Shown here piece by piece: positions 35,125-43,322 of a stretch of DNA of 64,000 bases. The notes beneath the pieces were generated by a model. It did not search any database and was not told the origin of the DNA. It saw only the letters and a list, made by a program, of their open reading frames with translations. This DNA comes from Gottschalkia acidurici 9a (lineage in GTDB: Bacteria > Bacillota > Clostridia > Tissierellales > Gottschalkiaceae). The stretch is from positions 1,113,115 through 1,177,114 of the forward strand of contig NC_018664.1 in NCBI RefSeq assembly GCF_000299355.1, written 5' to 3'. Every line of letters begins with the position of its first letter. The stretch's first letter is position 1. The position numbers and the translations under genes are program-made.

Positions 35125-35238
35125 AAAATCACCTCATAAGAAATACATAATAAATAAATGATATCATATATTGAGTGATTTTTTCAACAAAGTAAGGGTA
35201 AAATATATAAAAAAATATAACTTAGAAGGTGGAAAGTT

Positions 35239-36210
35239 TTGAAAGAAATAATAATAGACAAAAATGAACATAATCAAAGAGTTGATAGATTTTTAAAGAA
35301 ATACTTTTCAAATGCTAATATGGGATTTATATATAAAATGTTAAGAAAAAAGCGAATAAAATTAAATAACGCTAAAGTTAATCCTGAAGATATTATAAAT
35401 GAAGGTGATAAAATACAATTATATCTTTCAGATGAAACTATAGATAAATTTATTAAAGATGAAAAAGAGATAAAATCTGATCACAATTTAAATATAGTTT
35501 ATGAGGATGATAATATAGTTCTTATAAATAAACCAAAAGGAATACTTTCTCATGCTGTAGACGGAAACTATAAAGAAAAAAATATTGTAGATCAGCTTGT
35601 ATCATATCTTTATAGTAAAGGAGACTATAATCCAAGACTAGAAAAAACATTTACTCCATCTATATGTAATAGGTTAGATAGAAATACTAGTGGTATTATA
35701 ATAGGAGCTAAAAACTATAATACTCTTCAATGTATAAATAGAGCTATAAAAAGTGGAGATGTAAAAAAGTATTATAAATGCATAGTAAAGGGTAAAATCA
35801 AAGATAGTAAAAGTTTAAGAGGATTTTTAGTTAAAAATGAAAATAATAATAAAGTTACTATACTTCAAGATAATAAGGATAACTCTAAAGAAATAATTAC
35901 AGATATAAAAGTATTAAAGAACAGTGAAGATTATTCATTACTAGAGATAGATCTAATAACAGGAAGAACACACCAGATAAGGGCTCATCTTTCTTCCATA
36001 AATCATCCTATAATAGGAGATTTAAAATATGGAGATTCTAGAGTGAATAAATTTTTTAGGGAAAAGTATGAGTTAGACAATCAATATTTACATGCATATA
36101 AAATACTATTTAATGGATTAGACGAGTCACTATCATACTTAAATAAAAAAGAGTTTATTTGTGATATAGATAAGAAGTTAAATAATATAGAGAAAAGTTT
36201 ATTTCTTTAG
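35239..36210 (+). CDS. Pseudouridine synthase, RluA/RluD family
   Basis: Large-subunit-type pseudouridine synthase (323 aa). An S4 domain (HNQRVDRFLKKYFSNA ... GDKIQLYL) is followed by the catalytic domain with NKPKGILSH, the Asp motif CNRLDRNTSGIIIGAK, and LITGRTHQIRAHLSSINHPIIGD. The asparagine in CNRLDRNT replaces the usual HRLDR/VHRLD pattern but is common in low-GC Gram-positives. The start is TTG, with AGGTGG 6 bases upstream. The RNA target cannot be told from sequence. Confidence 0.88.
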   Translation: MKEIIIDKNEHNQRVDRFLKKYFSNANMGFIYKMLRKKRIKLNNAKVNPEDIINEGDKIQLYLSDETIDKFIKDEKEIKSDHNLNIVYEDDNIVLINKPKGILSHAVDGNYKEKNIVDQLVSYLYSKGDYNPRLEKTFTPSICNRLDRNTSGIIIGAKNYNTLQCINRAIKSGDVKKYYKCIVKGKIKDSKSLRGFLVKNENNNKVTILQDNKDNSKEIITDIKVLKNSEDYSLLEIDLITGRTHQIRAHLSSINHPIIGDLKYGDSRVNKFFREKYELDNQYLHAYKILFNGLDESLSYLNKKEFICDIDKKLNNIEKSLFL

Positions 36211-36271
36211 TTTAAAATAAAAAAACTACATAACCTAAGTATGAGAAAAAACATACTAGGAGGTAGAAAAA

Positions 36272-36706
36272 ATGAAAATTAAAGATATAATGACTCATAA
36301 TGTTTCTACAATTAGCTCAAGTTCTAGCATACAGGATGCTGCAAGAGAAATGAAAGAGCTAGATGTTGGTGTAATACCAGTTATGTGCAGCAAAACTAAG
36401 CAAAATGTAGGATTATTAACTGATAGAGATATAATAGTAAGAGCTATATCAGAAGGAAAAAGCTTAAGCTCTTCTGTAAAAGATATAATGTCTGCAAACC
36501 CTATAACTGTATCTCCAGATACAGAGGTTTCAGAAGCAGCAAAGTTAATGTCACAAAATCAAATAAGAAGACTTCCTGTAGTTGAAAAAGGAAAGTTAGT
36601 AGGAATAGTATCTTTAGGAGACCTAGCTGTAGATAATAAGTGTTCACATAAAGCAGGAAGTGCCCTGTCAAGCATATCTGAGTCTACACCATTTACAACT
36701 TACTAG
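36272..36706 (+). CDS. Tandem CBS-domain protein
   Basis: Soluble protein of 144 aa made of two CBS domains (KIKDIMTHNVSTI, GLLTDRDIIVRAI; KDIMSANPITV, IRRLPVVEKGKLVGIVSLGDL). Such stand-alone pairs bind adenine nucleotides and act as energy or stress sensors in other systems. The ATG has AGGAGG upstream. It lies alone between the RluD-like gene and a strong terminator, so no partner is suggested. Confidence 0.9.
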   Translation: MKIKDIMTHNVSTISSSSSIQDAAREMKELDVGVIPVMCSKTKQNVGLLTDRDIIVRAISEGKSLSSSVKDIMSANPITVSPDTEVSEAAKLMSQNQIRRLPVVEKGKLVGIVSLGDLAVDNKCSHKAGSALSSISESTPFTTY

Positions 36707-36711
36707 GTTAA

Positions 36712-36762
36712 AATAAATATTGAAGATAGTGAATAAGAAGGTCTCTATCTTCAATATTTATT
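36712..36762 (+). terminator. strong hairpin after the CBS-domain gene
   Basis: AATAAATATTGAAGATAG pairs over 18 bp with its exact complement around a 15-base loop. Following Ts are few, but the stem ends in ATTTATT. Confidence 0.75.
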
Positions 36763-36859
36763 AAATATCCATATTACAATTTAATTAAAATGGTTGCAAA
36801 TAGAAAAAATAAGATATAATATTAATAAATACATAAAAATTATTGTGAGGAGTGATTTT

Positions 36860-37471
36860 ATGAAAAATAAAATTTGGACCTTAGTATTAGCATTAATTTT
36901 AATATTCTCTCTTGCAGGATGCGATAGTGGAGAAAAAACTGATACTTCGAAAGAAGGACAAGTAAGTCAAGTTGAAAAAGAGAAAGATACGGATGAAGGC
37001 AAAGAAGAAGAAAAAGTAAATAATGGTCAATCTAAAGAAGAAGAAAAAGAAGAAAAAACAGTTAAAGTTTATTTCTCTGATAATCAGGCTACAAAATTAG
37101 TAGAAAAAGAAATTAAAGTAACTTTAGATAAAGATAAGCCTTTAGAAGAAGTAGTAATAGAAAAATTAAAAGACGATTCAAAAGATCCTGAATTGTTCAA
37201 TGCTGTAAATGAAAAAATTAAAATTAAAAGTGTTACAGTAAAAGATAAAACAGCTAATGTAGATATATCTAGTGAAAATTTAAGTGGAGGTTCAACAGAG
37301 GAAGTTTTCTTAATTGATTCGATAGTCTCTTCACTAACTAGCTTAGATAACATAGAAAAAGTACAATTCTTAGTAGATGGTAAAAAAGTAGATACTTTAA
37401 TGGGACATATGGAAGTAGCAGAACCTTTCACTAAGAAAGATGTAACAACTAATATAATTAAAGCTCAATAG
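36860..37471 (+). CDS. GerMN-domain lipoprotein
   Basis: Lipoprotein of 203 aa: signal peptide ending in the lipobox LAGC (Cys near residue 21), a long Lys/Glu/Asp linker, and one GerMN domain (VKVYFSDNQATKLVEKEIKV ... VQFLVDGKKVDTLMGHM). GerM in B. subtilis has two such domains and acts in engulfment and germination; single-domain lipoproteins are usual in Clostridia. I chose the ATG with GTGAGGAGTG 7 bases upstream; the longer frame before it has no good site. Confidence 0.88.
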   Translation: MKNKIWTLVLALILIFSLAGCDSGEKTDTSKEGQVSQVEKEKDTDEGKEEEKVNNGQSKEEEKEEKTVKVYFSDNQATKLVEKEIKVTLDKDKPLEEVVIEKLKDDSKDPELFNAVNEKIKIKSVTVKDKTANVDISSENLSGGSTEEVFLIDSIVSSLTSLDNIEKVQFLVDGKKVDTLMGHMEVAEPFTKKDVTTNIIKAQ

Positions 37472-37472
37472 A

Positions 37473-37521
37473 AAAAGCCTACTAAATATCACTATAGCAT
37501 AGTAATATTTAGTAGGCTTTT
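37473..37521. terminator. bidirectional terminator between GerMN and rodA-like genes
   Basis: AAAAGCCTACTAAATAT pairs with its exact complement over 17 bp around a 15-base loop, followed by TTTTAATGTTTT. It serves convergent genes. Confidence 0.9.
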
Positions 37522-37530
37522 AATGTTTTA

Positions 37531-38649
37531 TTAGAAACTAAGACCATCTCTTTTTATACTCACATTTAGAGCTAATCCTATAGCTATAAGGTTGGTTAGT
37601 TGAAAAGTCCCACCATAACTCATAAAAGGAAGGGGAATTCCTGTTATAGGAGTAAGCCCCATGGTCATTCCTATATTTTGAAATATATGAATGAACATCA
37701 TAGAAAAAATACCTGTTACAATAAGAGTTCCAAATGTATCTCTTGAGTGTCTGGCTATGTCAACAAGCCTATACATCATTATAAAATATAATATTAAAAG
37801 AAAAAGAGCACCAATGAGACCTAACTCTTCTCCAACAACTGCAAATATAAAGTCCGTCTGTTTTTCTGGTAAAAAACCAAATTGAGTTTGGCTTCCGTTA
37901 TATAATCCCATACCAAAAATTTTACCAGATCCAACCGCTATTTTAGATTGCAAAGCTTGATATCCTGAATCCATAGAGTCTCTGGATGGATCTAAAAAGT
38001 TAAAAAGCCTATCTCTCTGATATTCACCTAAAGATAGCCATACGAAAGGCAAGCTTAATATACCTGCTAGAGCTGCATATAGAATGTATCTTAGATCTAG
38101 ACCTGCAACAAATATCATAACTCCAATAAAAAACACATAAACCATAGCAGTACCAAAGTCAGGTTGCTTTAGTATAAGAGCTATAGGAACAAACGAGAAT
38201 AACAATATTTTACCTAATGTAAAAAGCTCATTTATCTTACTTTGATTTTGTTCAATAAACTTTGCTATACATATTATAACTCCAATCTTAGCAACTTCTG
38301 CAGGTTGGAAACCAATTGGTCCTACTCTAATCCAGCTTCTTGCTCCCCACTCCTCAGTACCAGTTCCAAATAAAAATACTGATAATAACAATAAATTACA
38401 AGCTACATAGATGAACAAATAAAGTTTACCAAGAACCTCATAATTCATTTTCATTAGAAATAAGATAATTAATACACCTAGCGCAGTAGAAACGGCCTGA
38501 GTTTTCACATAAGAATGGGTGTCAATGCCTGCGGGAGATGATTTAGCTGCACTGGATATAATTAAAATTCCGTACAAACTCAATATTATTACTGTAAAGA
38601 ATAAAACAAAATCAAATTTTTTCAAAAAACGTCTTTTATTACTCGACAT
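37531..38649 (-). CDS. rodA: Rod shape-determining protein RodA (SEDS family)
   Basis: SEDS-family glycan polymerase (372 aa) with ten predicted membrane helices. SEDS blocks are WIRVGPIGFQPAEVAKIGVI (about residues 105-124), QPDFGTAMVY, the FIFAVVGEELGLIGA block containing the conserved E-E pair (about 270), and PLPFMSYGGTFQLTNLIAIG near the C-terminus. The length fits RodA better than FtsW or SpoVE. It would pair with a class B PBP, which is not in the window. Confidence 0.88.
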   Translation of the reverse strand: MSSNKRRFLKKFDFVLFFTVIILSLYGILIISSAAKSSPAGIDTHSYVKTQAVSTALGVLIILFLMKMNYEVLGKLYLFIYVACNLLLLSVFLFGTGTEEWGARSWIRVGPIGFQPAEVAKIGVIICIAKFIEQNQSKINELFTLGKILLFSFVPIALILKQPDFGTAMVYVFFIGVMIFVAGLDLRYILYAALAGILSLPFVWLSLGEYQRDRLFNFLDPSRDSMDSGYQALQSKIAVGSGKIFGMGLYNGSQTQFGFLPEKQTDFIFAVVGEELGLIGALFLLILYFIMMYRLVDIARHSRDTFGTLIVTGIFSMMFIHIFQNIGMTMGLTPITGIPLPFMSYGGTFQLTNLIAIGLALNVSIKRDGLSF

Positions 38650-38661
38650 ATATATATCCTC

Positions 38662-38755
38662 ACTTCACTTAATTATAATATATAAAATTATAACATAAGA
38701 TAGAGCTAGGATAAAGTGAAACTCCATTATGATAGAATATTTATTTAAGTGAAGT
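38662..38755. repeat. long-range inverted repeat around the rodA promoter
   Basis: ACTTCACTTAA (38662-38672) and TTAAGTGAAGT (38745-38755) are exact complements 72 bases apart. Between them, on the minus strand, TGTTATAAT (38687-38695) is an extended -10 for rodA. The arms flank the promoter, as for a regulator that loops DNA, but this is only a positional inference. Confidence 0.4.
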
Positions 38756-38838
38756 AATAAATCTAACGGCTATTAAAATCTTCAATACATAATAATAAAA
38801 TAGTAAATACTAGAATAATATATCGAATAAAGTAAAAA

Positions 38839-40209
38839 TCAAACTAATTGGAATTCTTTAAGATGTTTATACTCTCTTTCTAGTTCTTTTTTATTTTCAG
38901 TAATGTGCTTTAATGTCTTTATAAAACTATTTACTTCTTTTTTCGTATTGTACATTCCGAAGCTAACTCTAACTAATCCAGGCACCTTATGAAGTCTACC
39001 AAACAGAATATCTCTTTGTAGTTCTGATATTTGTGAAGGAGTAAGTTTAAGTAAACTATGAACATAAGGGTGGGCACAAAAACATCCATTTCTGACTCCT
39101 ATACCCCCCTCAGAAGATAATAGATTGGCAAGGAAAGAATGATGAAAGCCTTTAAGGTTGAAAGGTATAACAGCTACCATACTATCTCTAACCTTTTTAT
39201 TTTTAGACGAATATAAATCCAGTCCATTTATGGACTCTAGACTTTTAAACATATGATTGAGAAGTTCTTTTTCATGGTTTTTTATATTATTTAGACCGAC
39301 CTCTTTTAAAATCTTAATACTTTCAGCTAGTGCTACTGCTCCAATAACATTAGGTGTTCCAGCTTCATCTTTTTCAGGTGGATCAGACCAATATACACTA
39401 TTTCGAGATACTGCAAGTACGTTTCCACCACCTACATATTCAGGATCTCCTTTTTCAAATGTAGACTTTGGACCTATTAGAACACCAGTACCAAAAGGGG
39501 CATACATCTTATGAGAAGAGAAGGCTAAATAGTCTATAAAATCATCACTCTTAGATCCAGACATATTTATTTTTCTGTGAGGAATTAACTGGGCTGCATC
39601 TACAAGAATTTCAGCGCCATACTTATGAGCTAAGCTAGAAATATAATGGATATCGTTTATGTACCCAGTAACATTAGAGCACCCTGTTACACTTACTAAC
39701 TTTACACGACCTCTATATGCTTTTAACTTTAGTTCTAAATCATCTAAGTTTAGTGTCCCATCATCTAGCAAATCTACAGTAACTACATTTGCTTTGTTTC
39801 TCCAAGGTAAGTCATTTGAATGATGTTCCATTTCAGTTATTATAACTATATCATTAGGAGAAAGATTTAATCTGTATGAAAGCTTATTTATAGACTCAGT
39901 AGTATTTTTAGTGAATATAATTGTATTTTTACTTTTATCGCAATTAACAAAGTCAGCTACTATTTCACGAGATTCTTCATATGCATCGGTAGATAACAAG
40001 GATTTATAACCAGTTCCTCTGTGTATACTAGAGTATACTTCTAAAAATTCATTAACTTTATCTAAAACTGGTGAAAGAGAGGGTGTACTTGCTGCATTAT
40101 CAAAATTAATGTATATACTCTTTTTGCCGTTTCCAAGAGGAACCTTTGTATCTACTCCAACTATGTGATTTCGAATATTATTAATGCTATGCTTATTTTT
40201 GAAAAACAC
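38839..40209 (-). CDS. Class V aminotransferase, cysteine desulfurase-like
   Basis: PLP enzyme (456 aa) of the NifS/SufS/CsdA group. Blocks include INFDNAASTPSLSPVLD at the N-terminus, HHSNDLPWR, VDAAQLIPHRKI, the PLP lysine in SSHKMYAPFGTG (Lys about 233) and the C-terminal RNGCFCAHPYVHSLL, carrying a Cys at the desulfurase active-site position. It has a C-terminal extension. Whether it makes persulfide or acts on another substrate is open; no SufU, IscU or ThiI gene is adjacent. It is alone on the minus strand. Confidence 0.8.
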   Translation of the reverse strand: MFFKNKHSINNIRNHIVGVDTKVPLGNGKKSIYINFDNAASTPSLSPVLDKVNEFLEVYSSIHRGTGYKSLLSTDAYEESREIVADFVNCDKSKNTIIFTKNTTESINKLSYRLNLSPNDIVIITEMEHHSNDLPWRNKANVVTVDLLDDGTLNLDDLELKLKAYRGRVKLVSVTGCSNVTGYINDIHYISSLAHKYGAEILVDAAQLIPHRKINMSGSKSDDFIDYLAFSSHKMYAPFGTGVLIGPKSTFEKGDPEYVGGGNVLAVSRNSVYWSDPPEKDEAGTPNVIGAVALAESIKILKEVGLNNIKNHEKELLNHMFKSLESINGLDLYSSKNKKVRDSMVAVIPFNLKGFHHSFLANLLSSEGGIGVRNGCFCAHPYVHSLLKLTPSQISELQRDILFGRLHKVPGLVRVSFGMYNTKKEVNSFIKTLKHITENKKELEREYKHLKEFQLV

Positions 40210-40359
40210 TTAAATCCCCCCAGTATAAAAAGGCTCTATAAAAGCGAACATATAAAACATAGTATGACATGACTTTGACTATTGATACAAAACTTTACTG
40301 AATAATATGATAAAATGGTATCAAAATAATAAAAATATTAAAGATGAGGAGAATTAATC

Positions 40360-41187
40360 ATGTACTTGGGTTGTCATTTAACTATATCTAAAGGTTTTCT
40401 TAGTGCAGGAGAAGTTGCTAAAAGTATAGGAGCTAATACGTTTCAATTCTTCACAAGAAATCCTAGAGGCGGCAAGGCAAAAGAACTAGACAGAAGTGAT
40501 ATAAACAACTTAGAGTTATTTATGAAAGAAAATGATTTCGGAAAATTACTAGCTCATGCGCCATATACACTTAATATGGCATCATATAAAGAGAATGTAT
40601 GGGATTTTGCAAAAATAATTTTTAAAGACGATTTGAAAAGGTTAGAAGAAATACCTTGTTCATTATATAATTTTCACCCGGGAAGTCATACAGGGAAAGG
40701 AGTAGAGTATGGTATAGAAAGAATAACAACCATATTAAATGAAGTAATAACAGGAAATGAAAGTACTATGGTACTTTTAGAGACTATGTCCGGAAAAGGA
40801 ACGGAAATAGGAAGTAATTTTGAAGAACTTAAAAGAATAATAGATAAGGTTAAATATTCAGAAATTATGGGAGTATGTTTAGATACTTGCCATTTATATT
40901 CAGCAGGATACGATATAGTAAATGATTTAGATGGAGTTTTAGAAGAGTTTGATAAAGTCATAGGAATAGAGAAGATAAAAGCAATTCATCTAAATGATAG
41001 TATGACAGAATTTAACTCTAAAAAAGATAGACATGCGAAAATAGGAGAAGGAACTATAGGACTTGAAGCTATTAAAAATATAATAAATCATCCGCAACTA
41101 AAAGAGATACCATTTTTATTAGAAACTCCAAATGAAGTAGAAGGACATAAAGAAGAAATAGAAATACTAAGAAATATTAGATTATAA
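40360..41187 (+). CDS. nfo: Endonuclease IV
   Basis: Apurinic/apyrimidinic endonuclease (275 aa) of base-excision repair. Metal-binding blocks are [10 protein letters not shown] (His), [11 protein letters not shown] (His), LLETMSG (Glu), [15 protein letters not shown] (Asp and His), IHLNDSMTE (His) and ETPNE at the end, all in the expected order. The ATG has GAGGAG upstream. It forms a tight run with queG, DUF503 and nth. Confidence 0.95.
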   Translation: MYLGCHLTISKGFLSAGEVAKSIGANTFQFFTRNPRGGKAKELDRSDINNLELFMKENDFGKLLAHAPYTLNMASYKENVWDFAKIIFKDDLKRLEEIPCSLYNFHPGSHTGKGVEYGIERITTILNEVITGNESTMVLLETMSGKGTEIGSNFEELKRIIDKVKYSEIMGVCLDTCHLYSAGYDIVNDLDGVLEEFDKVIGIEKIKAIHLNDSMTEFNSKKDRHAKIGEGTIGLEAIKNIINHPQLKEIPFLLETPNEVEGHKEEIEILRNIRL

Positions 41188-41199
41188 GGAAGAGCTAAT

Positions 41200-42294
41200 A
41201 TGAACATAAAAAAATATATTATAGATAAGTGTAAAGAGGTAGGTATAGACATAATAGGATTTACAAACTCCAATGAATTTACAGAACTAAGTGAATTTTT
41301 GAAAAATAGAAAAGAAAAGAACTATGAGACTGAATTTGAAGAAAAAGATATAGAAAAAAGAATATCTCCTAGAAAGATAATGGGGGAAGGAGAAACAATT
41401 ATAGTAATAGGAGTAAGCTATGATAAGAGCGGTGTTATGTATGAAGGAATATCTAAATCTTCAGTAGGTACAGATTATCATATAGTTTTAAATGAGAAAA
41501 TGAATAAACTGATTGATGAAATAAAGAAAGTCCAAAAAGACTTCAAGTATTTTTCAGGTGTAGATACTACACCTCTGATAGATAGATATTTAGCTAAAAA
41601 GTCAGGAATAGGGTGGTTTGGACGAAACTGCTCTATTATAAATGATGAATATGGATCTTTTATTTTTATCGGATATATAATTACTAATTTAAAGTTAGAA
41701 GAAGATAGAGAAGTAGAATCTAAATGTAAAGACTGTGATTTATGTATAAGATCATGTCCTGTAGGTGCAATCAAACCAAATTATGAATTAAATGCTAAGC
41801 GTTGCATATCATATTTAACTCAAACTAAAGAAACAATTCCCTATGAATTAAGAGATAAGATGGAAAATAAAATATACGGATGTGATACTTGTCAGTTAGT
41901 TTGTCCTAAAAATAAAGATATAATAGAAAAAAGAACCTCTCAATGGGAAGGAGCATATAAGAATATAGATTTAGAGGAACTGTTTAAAATGACTAACAAA
42001 GAATTTACAGAAAAATATGGACATATGGCATTTAGTTGGAGAGGTAAAAATATAATTAAAAGAAATATTATAATAAAAATGGGTAACTTAAAGAATAAGG
42101 ATTATATGAAATTACTTAAGGTTGCATTAAAAGATAATAGTCCTATGATAAGAAAATATTCTGCATGGTCTATATTAAAAATAGACTTTAATAGTGGACT
42201 AAATATATTGGAAGAACATATTAAGAATGAAAAAGATGGGGACGTAATATCAGAAATAAATAATCTTATAGACTATTTTAAAAATTTGGGGTGA
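41200..42294 (+). CDS. queG: Epoxyqueuosine reductase QueG
   Basis: Reduces epoxyqueuosine to queuosine in tRNA (364 aa) using cobalamin and two 4Fe-4S clusters. Segments: the cobalamin-domain block DTTPLIDRYLAKKSGIGWFGRN, the clusters CKDCDLCIRSCP with CISYLTQ and CDTCQLVCPKN, and C-terminal HEAT-like helices. It completes the pathway served by queA and tgt in this window. It sits between nfo and DUF503; the stop overlaps the next gene's region. Confidence 0.93.
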   Translation: MNIKKYIIDKCKEVGIDIIGFTNSNEFTELSEFLKNRKEKNYETEFEEKDIEKRISPRKIMGEGETIIVIGVSYDKSGVMYEGISKSSVGTDYHIVLNEKMNKLIDEIKKVQKDFKYFSGVDTTPLIDRYLAKKSGIGWFGRNCSIINDEYGSFIFIGYIITNLKLEEDREVESKCKDCDLCIRSCPVGAIKPNYELNAKRCISYLTQTKETIPYELRDKMENKIYGCDTCQLVCPKNKDIIEKRTSQWEGAYKNIDLEELFKMTNKEFTEKYGHMAFSWRGKNIIKRNIIIKMGNLKNKDYMKLLKVALKDNSPMIRKYSAWSILKIDFNSGLNILEEHIKNEKDGDVISEINNLIDYFKNLG

Positions 42295-42299
42295 TTATA

Positions 42300-42581
42300 G
42301 TGATTATAGGATCATGTACGGTTGAGCTTATGATATATGAAGCTAATTCTTTAAAAGACAAAAGGCATGTAATAAAAAGTCTTATAGGAAAGCTACAGTC
42401 TAGATTTAACATATCTGTAGCAGAAGTAGGACTAAACGATGTATGGAGAAGCTCAATAATAGGATTTGCATGTGTAACAAATAATACTAGTCATGCTAAT
42501 AAAATAATTTCCAATGTTATAAAATTTATTGGGGGAGATACTAGGGTTGAGATGACAAATCATGAGATAGAAATACTTTAA
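42300..42581 (+). CDS. DUF503 family protein
   Basis: A 93-aa protein of the DUF503 (YlxP-like) family; B. subtilis YlxP sits in the nusA-infB operon near rbfA and is thought to relate to ribosomes, without proof. The hallmark EANSLKDKRHVIKSLIGKLQSRFNISVAEV is present. I start at the GTG 8 bases after GGGG, since an earlier GTG overlaps that site. It follows queG by 5 bases. Confidence 0.85.
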   Translation: MIIGSCTVELMIYEANSLKDKRHVIKSLIGKLQSRFNISVAEVGLNDVWRSSIIGFACVTNNTSHANKIISNVIKFIGGDTRVEMTNHEIEIL

Positions 42582-42604
42582 TTACCAAAAGGAGATATGA
42601 TACG

Positions 42605-43246
42605 ATGAAAACACTAAAAAAACAAGAGATAAGAGAAGTTATAGATGAACTAGAAAAGCTATATCCTAATGCTGAATGTGAATTAAACTTTACAACACCA
42701 TTTGAATTATTAGTAGCTACCATATTATCGGCTCAATGTACAGATAAAAGAGTTAATATAGTTACTGAGAAACTATTCAAAGACTACAATACTCCAGAAG
42801 ATTTTCTAAAATTAAAAGAAGGTGAATTGGAGCTATTAATAAAAAGTACTGGATTCTATAGAAATAAAAGCAAGAGCATATTAGGTACTAGTAGAATACT
42901 AGTTGATAAATATAATTCGCAAGTACCAGACACTAGGGAAGAGCTTATGAAGCTACCAGGAGTAGGAAGAAAGACAGCTAATGTTGTTATGAGTAATGCT
43001 TTTGGAAAGGAAGCAATAGCTGTAGATACTCATGTATTTAGAGTATCTAATAGAATAGGTCTTGCTAATAGTTCAAATGTAGATAAAACAGAAGAGGATT
43101 TAATGAAAAATATTCCTGAGAATGAATGGTCAAAAGCACATCATTTACTAATTTTTCATGGACGAAGAATATGTAAAGCTAGAAACCCACAGTGTGAATT
43201 ATGTCCATTAAGAGGTGTTTGTTTTTATTACAAAAAAACAGTATAA
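42605..43246 (+). CDS. nth: Endonuclease III
   Basis: Bifunctional DNA glycosylase/AP lyase (213 aa) for oxidised pyrimidines. It has the helix-hairpin-helix LPGVGRKTANVV with the catalytic Lys, the catalytic Asp in VDTHVFRVSNR, and the 4Fe-4S motif C-x6-C-x2-C-x5-C (CKARNPQCELCPLRGVC). The ATG has AAGGAGA upstream. With nfo three genes earlier it gives two base-excision repair enzymes in one run. Confidence 0.96.
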   Translation: MKTLKKQEIREVIDELEKLYPNAECELNFTTPFELLVATILSAQCTDKRVNIVTEKLFKDYNTPEDFLKLKEGELELLIKSTGFYRNKSKSILGTSRILVDKYNSQVPDTREELMKLPGVGRKTANVVMSNAFGKEAIAVDTHVFRVSNRIGLANSSNVDKTEEDLMKNIPENEWSKAHHLLIFHGRRICKARNPQCELCPLRGVCFYYKKTV

Positions 43247-43322
43247 TATAAACATAAAGACAAAAAACTACTTTTTAAAATAAAAACATACACTTATTGT
43301 TTTCAGGAAAGAGGTGGGAGTA

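Noticed and set aside
42291-42299. Earlier GTG start for the DUF503 gene overlapping the queG stop
   Set aside because: It overlaps the GGGG ribosome binding site; the GTG nine bases later has proper spacing.
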